This document shows, one piece after another, positions 14,381 through 19,726 of a stretch of 19,726 nt of DNA (positions are counted from its first letter, which is position 1; each line of letters starts with the position of its first letter). Under the pieces are notes generated by a model that made no database searches, was not told where the DNA came from, and worked only from the letters and a program-made list of their open reading frames with translations. The DNA comes from Bacteroidota bacterium (GTDB lineage: Bacteria; Bacteroidota; Bacteroidia; Chitinophagales; Chitinophagaceae): contig JAEYOL010000259.1 in assembly GCA_023411775.1 (NCBI GenBank), positions 1 through 19,726 on the forward strand, written 5' to 3'. A program made the position numbers and the translations under genes.

Positions 14381-16807
14381 ATGACGATCTCGTATAAATG
14401 GCTGAGTGAATACCTCCCGGTGGCTATTGAGCCCGAAAGACTTAGCCGCATTCTCACTTCGATAGGCCTGGAAGTGGAAAGCATGGACAAATATGAAGAA
14501 GTTCGTGGTGGACTAAAAGGTCTCGTGATTGGCGAAGTGCTTAACACGGAAAAACATCCGAACGCCGATAAATTAACCCTCACACGTGTAGATATTGGCA
14601 ATGGTGAACCGCTTCAAATCGTTTGCGGCGCACCTAATGTAGCGGCAGGCCAGAAAGTAGTTGTTGCCCCGGTTGGCACAACTATATATCCTGTCGGCGG
14701 CGATCCGCTCACCATGAAGGTTGCAAAGATCCGCAGTGTTGAAAGTTATGGGATGATCTGTGCGGAAGACGAGATCGGCCTCGGGGATTCACACGCGGGT
14801 ATCATGGTTTTGCCAAAAGATGCGAAAGTCGGTTCCAGCGCAATTGAGTTTTTCAAACCATATGAAGACTGGATCTATGAAATTGGACTAACTCCTAACA
14901 GGATGGATGCTATGAGTCACTGGGGAGTGGCCCGAGATGTATGTGCGTATCTCTCGCACCATGATAAAAAAGGAACAAAACCTAAATTACCTTATAGCAA
15001 CGGATTCAAAGCCGACAATGTTTCACACCCCATCAGTGTGAGTGTTGAAAATCTTGCCGCCTGCCCCCGTTATTCAGGTGTAAGTCTTAGCAATCTCACG
15101 ATCGCCGAGTCTCCCCGCTGGTTGCAGCAAAAACTAAAGGCAATTGGCCAGCGGCCGATCAATAATATCGTTGACATTACCAACTATATCCAGCACGAAA
15201 CCGGTCAGCCCCTGCATGCGTTCGACCTCGATGCCATTACCGGAGGTAAGATCATCGTCAAAAATCTGCCGGCAGGGTCGAAATTTATCACGCTGGATGA
15301 AAAGGAAAGAAAACTTACAGCAGATGACCTGATGATCTGCAATGAAAAAGAGGGCATGTGTATTGCAGGTGTGTTTGGAGGCCTGCATAGTGGTGTAACA
15401 AAAGCTACTAAAAACATTTTCCTGGAAAGCGCCTGTTTTGATCCTGTATCCATTCGTAAAACATCTTTTGGGCATGGATTAAGAACTGATGCCGCTTCGA
15501 GATTTGAAAAAGGAATTGATATTTCGGCCACAGTGAATGTATTGAAAAGAGCTGCGCTGATGATCAAAGAAATTTGTGGTGGCGAGATCGCTTCGGAGAT
15601 CATCGATGTATACCCCGATCCAAAGCAAAAAGCCGAGGTTTCACTCAAGTATCATTACCTGAAAAAACTTAGCGGCAAAAATTATCATCCCGACGCGGTT
15701 AAAACTATCCTCGGCAGCCTTGGATTTGAAATTGTCAAAGAAGGCATTGATGAAATTCGTGTAGCGGTGCCCTTTCATAAGCCCGACATCAGCCTGCCTG
15801 CCGATCTCGTGGAAGAAATTTTGCGTATCGATGGACTTGATAATGTCGTCATTCCGGAAGCGATCACCATCACGCCTGCAGTGGAACAGAACTTCGCGAT
15901 TGAATCATACAGGGAAAAGACTGCGGATTACCTCGTCGGCCTGGGCTTCTATGAGATCATGACCAATTCCATCACCAACTCAGCCTATTTCAGCGAAGCA
16001 GAATTGAAGAGCACAGTGAAAATGCTGAACAACCTGAGTGCGGAACTGGATGTGATGCGGCCCTCTATGCTGGAAACCGGATTAGAGGCCATCGCATACA
16101 ATCTTAACCGAAAAAACAATGACCTGCGCTTTTTTGAATTTGGCAAAACCTATAGCCAGGCAGCCCCGGGCGAATACGAAGAGCTTGATCATCTTTGCCT
16201 GTACATGAGTGGTAAAACAGGCGAGGAAAGCTGGAAAAACAAACCAGCAAACGTCGATTTTTACCTGTTGAAAGGAGTAGTGACCAGGGTTTTTCAACTA
16301 CTTGGCATAAAAATAGATTCATTTGAAGCCGCAACGGATAATAAATCAGAAGCGATGATCCTGGGGAAGGTGAAAGGTAAACCCGCCGTACGCGCAGGAA
16401 TTGTTCATAAGAAAGTATTGCAGCGTTTCGATATAAAGCAACCGGTGTTTTTCGCAGATATCGACTGGAACACGGTGTCATTGTTGGCTGCCAATCAGAA
16501 ACCAGCCATTCAGCCGATTTCAAAATACCCGTCCGTACAGCGTGACCTGGCAATCATCGTACCCTCAGCACTGGTTTATGAAGAGATCGAGAAAACCGTG
16601 CAGAAATTGAAACTGAATAAACTGCAGGGTCTGAAACTATTTGATGTATTTGAAAGCGAAAAGTTAGGCAGGGATAAAAAATCAATGGCGGTCAATTTCA
16701 CTTTTCTTGATACCGAAAAGACGCTGACCGACCAGGAGATTGACGGATGGATGAACAAGATCATGCTGGCACTGGAAAAAGACCTGCAGGCGGAGATCAG
16801 GAAATAG
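14381..16807 (+). CDS. pheT: Phenylalanine-tRNA ligase beta subunit
   Basis: An 808-residue complete beta subunit of the alpha2-beta2 phenylalanyl-tRNA synthetase, which charges tRNA-Phe. The start MTISYKWLSEYL is typical. An EMAP-like tRNA-binding domain follows at about residues 44-150 (GEVLNTEKHPNADKLTLTRV). The B3/B4 editing region is around residues 210-370 (RYSGVSLSNLTIAESPRWLQ, then IVDITNYIQHETGQPLHAFD). Next are the B5 domain and the catalytic-like core. The C-terminal FDX-ACB anticodon-binding domain starts near residue 713 (ISKYPSVQRDLAI) and ends LEKDLQAEIRK. pheS is not in the window, so the subunits are encoded apart, or at least not adjacent on this side. The downstream coiled-coil gene starts 32 nt later on the same strand. 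Confidence 0.97.
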   Translation: MTISYKWLSEYLPVAIEPERLSRILTSIGLEVESMDKYEEVRGGLKGLVIGEVLNTEKHPNADKLTLTRVDIGNGEPLQIVCGAPNVAAGQKVVVAPVGTTIYPVGGDPLTMKVAKIRSVESYGMICAEDEIGLGDSHAGIMVLPKDAKVGSSAIEFFKPYEDWIYEIGLTPNRMDAMSHWGVARDVCAYLSHHDKKGTKPKLPYSNGFKADNVSHPISVSVENLAACPRYSGVSLSNLTIAESPRWLQQKLKAIGQRPINNIVDITNYIQHETGQPLHAFDLDAITGGKIIVKNLPAGSKFITLDEKERKLTADDLMICNEKEGMCIAGVFGGLHSGVTKATKNIFLESACFDPVSIRKTSFGHGLRTDAASRFEKGIDISATVNVLKRAALMIKEICGGEIASEIIDVYPDPKQKAEVSLKYHYLKKLSGKNYHPDAVKTILGSLGFEIVKEGIDEIRVAVPFHKPDISLPADLVEEILRIDGLDNVVIPEAITITPAVEQNFAIESYREKTADYLVGLGFYEIMTNSITNSAYFSEAELKSTVKMLNNLSAELDVMRPSMLETGLEAIAYNLNRKNNDLRFFEFGKTYSQAAPGEYEELDHLCLYMSGKTGEESWKNKPANVDFYLLKGVVTRVFQLLGIKIDSFEAATDNKSEAMILGKVKGKPAVRAGIVHKKVLQRFDIKQPVFFADIDWNTVSLLAANQKPAIQPISKYPSVQRDLAIIVPSALVYEEIEKTVQKLKLNKLQGLKLFDVFESEKLGRDKKSMAVNFTFLDTEKTLTDQEIDGWMNKIMLALEKDLQAEIRK

Positions 16808-16839
16808 CACACGTTTGTTAACCTGTCAATGTGCAAACC

Positions 16840-17127
16840 ATGAATGCGACCGAACAACATTTAAAAAGGATCCAGGATAAGGTTCAGCATTTGCTAAAGC
16901 AGCATGCCGCACTTCAAAAGGAAAATGATGCCTTGAAGGAGGAACTCGAGACTTTAAAAAAGGAAGCTGCAGCTTCACAGGAAAATACCGCTCTGCTGCG
17001 GCAGCGGATGGAGATCCTGAAATTCAGCAATAATGAAATGGATGATGAGGAGAAGAAGCAGTTTGAAAAACGGATCAATACGTATATCAGGGAAATCGAT
17101 CGTTGTATCGCGATGCTAAGCCAGTGA
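16840..17127 (+). CDS. Small coiled-coil protein between pheT and zapA
   Basis: A 95-residue (from ATG 16840) or 98-residue (from GTG 16831) protein dominated by heptad-like sequence: HLKRIQDKVQHLLKQHAALQ, then ENDALKEELETLKKEAAA. The tail FEKRINTYIREIDRCIAMLSQ is helical too. There is no signal peptide or membrane segment. I do not recognise a named family. Its length, coiled coil and place next to zapA make a ZapB-like division-ring partner possible by analogy, but that is inference from context. It is very likely cotranscribed with pheT. Its TGA stop is joined to the stop of the opposite-strand gene in one TGATCA. Confidence 0.75.
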   Translation: MNATEQHLKRIQDKVQHLLKQHAALQKENDALKEELETLKKEAAASQENTALLRQRMEILKFSNNEMDDEEKKQFEKRINTYIREIDRCIAMLSQ

Positions 17128-17382
17128 TCAGACCCTCTTGACGAGATGCACCTTCATTTTTTCCGCCCCCTGCGTTAGTTCAAGCACATATTTACCATAC
17201 GGTAGGTCATCCAGACCACGCCAGTCTACGCGGCTTTGGTTGACCGGGACTTCCCGTTCCAGTGTACTGCATACACTGCCTTTTTCATCTTTCAGGATTC
17301 CTTTGAGTGCACAGTCGTTGTGACTAACTAATTCAAGGTGTAGGGCATCAATAAAGTTTGATGACTTAATTTTGGCAAACAT
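17128..17382 (-). CDS. Hypothetical 84-residue protein
   Basis: An 84-residue protein of unknown family. The sequence has alternating polar and hydrophobic residues, and the C-terminal half (WRGLDDLPYGKYVLELTQG, ending KMKVHLVKRV) looks like a beta-strand turn-strand unit. In style it recalls the LPxGxYxLxL strands at the end of Bacteroidota beta-sandwich domains. There is no signal peptide, so the resemblance does not make it a secreted protein. It begins with a clear ATG and has neighbour-like codon use. It lies antisense between the coiled-coil gene and zapA, with its TGA directly adjoining the upstream gene's TGA in a palindromic TGATCA. A real gene is more likely than not. Confidence 0.6.
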   Translation of the reverse strand: MFAKIKSSNFIDALHLELVSHNDCALKGILKDEKGSVCSTLEREVPVNQSRVDWRGLDDLPYGKYVLELTQGAEKMKVHLVKRV

Positions 17383-17504
17383 GGGCTAGCTTTTTGGCAT
17401 TGAACGACATTTTCAAAAGGTCGAATCAGTATGTTATAAAGTCCAGTCAGGTCTGAAATCAATAAGTCATCCAAATTAGAAAGACTTTTTTAAAATAGCA
17501 AGTT

Positions 17505-17786
17505 ATGGATCAACTAATTGCAGCAACCATCGTGATAGCCGACCGTAACTACCGCATCAAGCTCCATCCTAAGGACGAGGAAACTGTACGCCGTACGGTG
17601 AAAATCATCAACGATAAGATCATCGAATATAAAACCCAGTTTGCCGGAAAGGATATGCAGGACTATATCGCCATGGTATTGATCTGGCTGGCCACCGAGC
17701 AGCAGGCGGGGAATTCTGATATACACCAGGACCTTTTATCTGAGAAACTGAATAGTATTGAAAAATTACTTGATTCGAGGAATTAG
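17505..17786 (+). CDS. zapA: Cell division protein ZapA-like
   Basis: A 93-residue ZapA-family protein, which binds and bundles FtsZ at the division ring. The N-terminal globular part is TIVIADRNYRIKLHPKDEETVRRTVKIIND, with the typical short beta hairpin followed by a helix. The C-terminal helix (DYIAMVLIWLATEQQAG, then LLSEKLNSIEKLLDSR) would form the dimer coiled coil. The length is normal. ATG 17505 follows AT-rich sequence without a Shine-Dalgarno. The 122-nt upstream gap separates it from the divergent 84-residue gene, so it probably has its own promoter, though none was identified. A strong stem-loop begins at its stop codon. Confidence 0.85.
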   Translation: MDQLIAATIVIADRNYRIKLHPKDEETVRRTVKIINDKIIEYKTQFAGKDMQDYIAMVLIWLATEQQAGNSDIHQDLLSEKLNSIEKLLDSRN

Positions 17787-17813
17787 GAATTTGGGGTGTG
17801 CCACCCGAATTCC
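17787..17813. terminator. Stem-loop between convergent zapA and lipoprotein genes
   Basis: GGAATT...GGGTG on the left pairs with CACCC...AATTCC on the right: 11 base pairs with a small bulge and a TGC loop, beginning at the zapA stop. There is no long U-tract on either side, so it may stop transcription only partly, or protect both 3' ends, but its site between convergent genes suggests a bidirectional terminator. Confidence 0.6.
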
Positions 17814-17836
17814 AACTTACAAATTCCCAATTCCAT

Positions 17837-18259
17837 TTACTTTCTGTGCAGCTTAAACGTCTTATTCACCGTATTAGTTGGCTTTGACTTTGATTTAAGA
17901 TCGATGGCAACGATACCTACTTCACTGAATGCGATATTGGATATCGTGATATTGATAGGGGAACCGGAACCAGATATATTTTGCGTGGAAAGTACGCTGT
18001 TATCGGCTTCTCGTCTGAATACCACGGTGCCCTCTACTCCCTGCGCAGGCATCTTCGATTTGATCTCCAATTTGAAATCGTAACTGGCACCCAGGGCCTT
18101 GGCAAACCCACTGCCAGGGTCGGGATCAATCCCAATCGATAAATTTTCCTCTGTAGGTGCAGGTGGATTGTTGCCGCCTCCTCCGCCTTTGGAACAACTT
18201 ATAAACACAAATGAAATCGCAAGAAATGTAACAGCATTTTTGAATGTCGAAAATTGCAT
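17837..18259 (-). CDS. Putative outer lipoprotein with Gly-rich linker
   Basis: A 140-residue predicted lipoprotein. The signal peptide MQFSTFKNAVTFLAISFVFISC ends in a lipobox-like FISC, with Cys22 as the likely lipidated residue. A flexible linker SKGGGGGNNPPAPTEE follows. The rest alternates short hydrophobic strands (GASYDFKLEIKSK, GTVVFRREADNSV, INITISNIAFSEVGIVAIDL), suggesting a small Ig-like beta sandwich. It probably sits in the outer membrane. No family is recognised and no function can be assigned. It lies antisense between zapA and rny and shares a stem-loop with zapA at its 3' side. Confidence 0.78.
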   Translation of the reverse strand: MQFSTFKNAVTFLAISFVFISCSKGGGGGNNPPAPTEENLSIGIDPDPGSGFAKALGASYDFKLEIKSKMPAQGVEGTVVFRREADNSVLSTQNISGSGSPINITISNIAFSEVGIVAIDLKSKSKPTNTVNKTFKLHRK

Positions 18260-18369
18260 CGCGCAGTTGATTGGGTGTGATATGGAAAGTTAGTAAGAAA
18301 AATTGGTCCGGCCACCTAATTGCGCCATTCACCGCGGTAGCTTATTTTCATGCATTAGTTTCCGTTTTG

Positions 18370-18378
18370 TATCTTCGC
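18370..18378 (+). promoter_or_regulatory. TATCTTCGC element, putative -7 box for rny
   Basis: This is the third exact copy of the 9-mer, 86 nt upstream of the RNase Y ATG, giving a leader of about 80 nt. No TTG is present at the -33 spacing. Confidence 0.4.
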
Positions 18379-18464
18379 CTATTACCTGTTTATAATCAGT
18401 TATCTGGCTGAGAATGATAGGAAAATTAAATCAATGATTTTGGAAAATATTAAACAAAAAATTC

Positions 18465-19726
18465 ATGGATCTCAATGTAATATCAATAATAATTGGTGTT
18501 GCCGCCCTTATTATAGGCGTCATCGCAGGCAAATTCATTTTTGCCAAAAACACACAGAAAAGAATTGAAGAAGCCGAACTGCAATCCAAAAATATCCTTA
18601 AAGAAGCCGAATTAAGAGCCGAAACCATCCGCAAGGAAAAAGAACTTGAAGTAAAAGAAAAATTCATCCAGCTAAAAGCCGCGCACGACAAAGAGGTCAA
18701 CGACAGAAACAGGAAGATCAACGAAAGCGAGAACAGGATAAGGCAGAAAGAACAGTCGATAGGCCAGAAAGAAGCCAACCTCGAAAAGCAGGTAAAGGAA
18801 AACGAGGCGATCAAAGAAAACCTGAATCGCCAGATCGACCTGGTAAATATCAAACGCAGCGAACTGGAGAAACACCAGGAGGAGCATATCCGCCGCCTGG
18901 AAAAGATAGCCGGGCTTTCCGCCGAGGAAGCCAAAGCGCAACTGGTTGAAAGCCTGAAACATGAGGCCAATACCCAGGCCCTGGTCCTGCAACAGGAAAT
19001 TATAGAAGAAGCCAAGCAAAAAGCCAATAAGGAAGCCCGTAAGATCATTATCCAAACCATCCAGCGGACAGCTGCCGAACAGGCGATTGAAAACTCTATT
19101 ACTGTTTTCAACCTCGAAAGTGATGAGATCAAAGGCCAGATCATCGGTCGTGAGGGCCGGAATATCCGTGCCCTGGAAGCGGCTACCGGTGTTGACCTGA
19201 TCGTGGATGACACTCCTGAAGCAATAATTCTTTCCAGCTTTGATCCGCTTCGCCGTGAGATCGCCAGGCTGAGCCTTCAGAGGCTGGTTACCGATGGCCG
19301 GATCCACCCCGCCCGTATCGAGGAAGTGGTGGAGAAAACCCGCAAACAGATCGAGGACCAGGTGATGGAAATTGGCGAAAGAACTGTGATCGAGCTCGGT
19401 ATTCACGGCCTGCATAAAGAACTGGTACGGATGGTCGGAAGAATGCGTTTCCGTTCGTCGTACGGTCAAAACTTATTGATGCACAGCCGTGAAACAGCCA
19501 ATCTTTGCGCCACCATGGCTGCCGAACTGGGTCTGAACCCCAAACTGGCCAAAAGAGCGGGTCTGCTCCATGATATTGGAAAAGTACCTGACGAGGAAAG
19601 CGAATTAAGCCATGCCCTGCTGGGAGCTAAGCTGGCTGAAAAATATGGTGAAAACCCCGCCGTGGTCAATGCCATCGGCGCTCACCACGATGAGATGGAA
19701 ATGCAATATGTGATCGCCCCCATCGT
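18465..19726 (+). CDS. rny: Ribonuclease Y, N-terminal part (3' end outside window)
   Basis: A membrane-anchored endoribonuclease that starts mRNA decay, open to the right edge (420 codons visible of a usual 510-530). MDLNVISIIIGVAALIIGVIAG is the N-terminal transmembrane anchor. It is followed by a long charged coiled coil (about residues 28-200, rich in Glu, Lys and Arg). The KH RNA-binding domain has the GxxG loop in GQIIGREGRNIRALEA (224-239). The HD domain has His340 in LLMHSRETANL and the metal-binding pair His369-Asp370 in LLHDIGKVPDE, then AHHDEME near the edge. ATG 18465 is chosen because the anchor begins right there. The opposite strand is open for 260 codons (18431-19213), but that is a by-product of the biased coiled-coil codons. 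The gene is transcribed away from the lipoprotein gene. Confidence 0.96.
   Translation, partial: MDLNVISIIIGVAALIIGVIAGKFIFAKNTQKRIEEAELQSKNILKEAELRAETIRKEKELEVKEKFIQLKAAHDKEVNDRNRKINESENRIRQKEQSIGQKEANLEKQVKENEAIKENLNRQIDLVNIKRSELEKHQEEHIRRLEKIAGLSAEEAKAQLVESLKHEANTQALVLQQEIIEEAKQKANKEARKIIIQTIQRTAAEQAIENSITVFNLESDEIKGQIIGREGRNIRALEAATGVDLIVDDTPEAIILSSFDPLRREIARLSLQRLVTDGRIHPARIEEVVEKTRKQIEDQVMEIGERTVIELGIHGLHKELVRMVGRMRFRSSYGQNLLMHSRETANLCATMAAELGLNPKLAKRAGLLHDIGKVPDEESELSHALLGAKLAEKYGENPAVVNAIGAHHDEMEMQYVIAPI

Noticed and set aside
17411..17425. GGTCGAATC, resembling a tRNA T-loop
   Set aside because: No acceptor stem, anticodon arm or D-loop can be built around it.
17390..17504. Search for 6S RNA or another small RNA next to zapA
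   Set aside because: In gammaproteobacteria 6S RNA neighbours zapA, but I found no long hairpin with a central bubble here or in 18260-18464.
18431..19213. 260-codon open frame on the - strand, rich in Ser, Cys and Phe
   Set aside because: It is antisense to the RNase Y coiled coil, whose GAA/AAA/GCC-biased codons leave the opposite strand open. The composition is not protein-like.

Overview
This window reads as an ordinary chromosomal segment of a Bacteroidota bacterium, most likely of the Chitinophagales/Sphingobacteriales type. The evidence is indirect. Protein families have Bacteroidota flavour (an M1 peptidase with a short signal peptide, a MutS ATPase-only protein, a patatin with an internal membrane hairpin, a Gly-rich lipoprotein). 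The order pheT - small coiled-coil gene - zapA - rny is one I associate with this phylum. Clear Shine-Dalgarno sequences are absent. Several gene starts are preceded by elements matching or resembling the Bacteroidota sigma promoter (TTG, 17-23 nt, TAnnTTTG). No rRNA, tRNA, CRISPR, transposon or phage gene was seen.

Layout. Bases 1-5218 carry four + strand genes: the 3' end of dihydroorotase (pyrC), a MutS-family ATPase lacking the mismatch-recognition domain, a secreted M1 metallopeptidase, and a ComM/YifB AAA+ ATPase. A 226-base spacer with inverted arms of 7-nt repeats follows. Bases 5445-7592 hold an ABC exporter and a rhodanese-domain protein, probably cotranscribed. A thiolase on the - strand (7603-8778) is divergent from class 2 dihydroorotate dehydrogenase (pyrD, 8963-10006). 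A hexanucleotide repeat tract separates pyrD from the convergent - strand pair dnaB-rsmE (12364 down to 10068).

A 396-base divergent spacer (12365-12760), rich in dyad symmetry and carrying one perfect DnaA-box 9-mer, precedes a patatin-like phospholipase (+). After it come pheT, a small coiled-coil protein, an 84-residue - strand gene, zapA, a - strand lipoprotein and the 5' two-thirds or more of RNase Y (rny), which runs off the right edge.

Functionally the content is housekeeping: pyrimidine synthesis (pyrC, pyrD), replication and recombination (dnaB, comM, MutS-like), translation and RNA metabolism (pheT, rsmE, rny), cell division (zapA) and lipid metabolism (thiolase, patatin). I see no convincing new defence or mobile system. 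The most interesting signals are regulatory or structural: an exact 9-mer TATCTTCGC found three times, each time just upstream of a + strand gene (with a TATTTTCGC relative facing dnaB), two kinds of short-period intergenic repeat, and the dyad-rich spacer between dnaB and the patatin gene.
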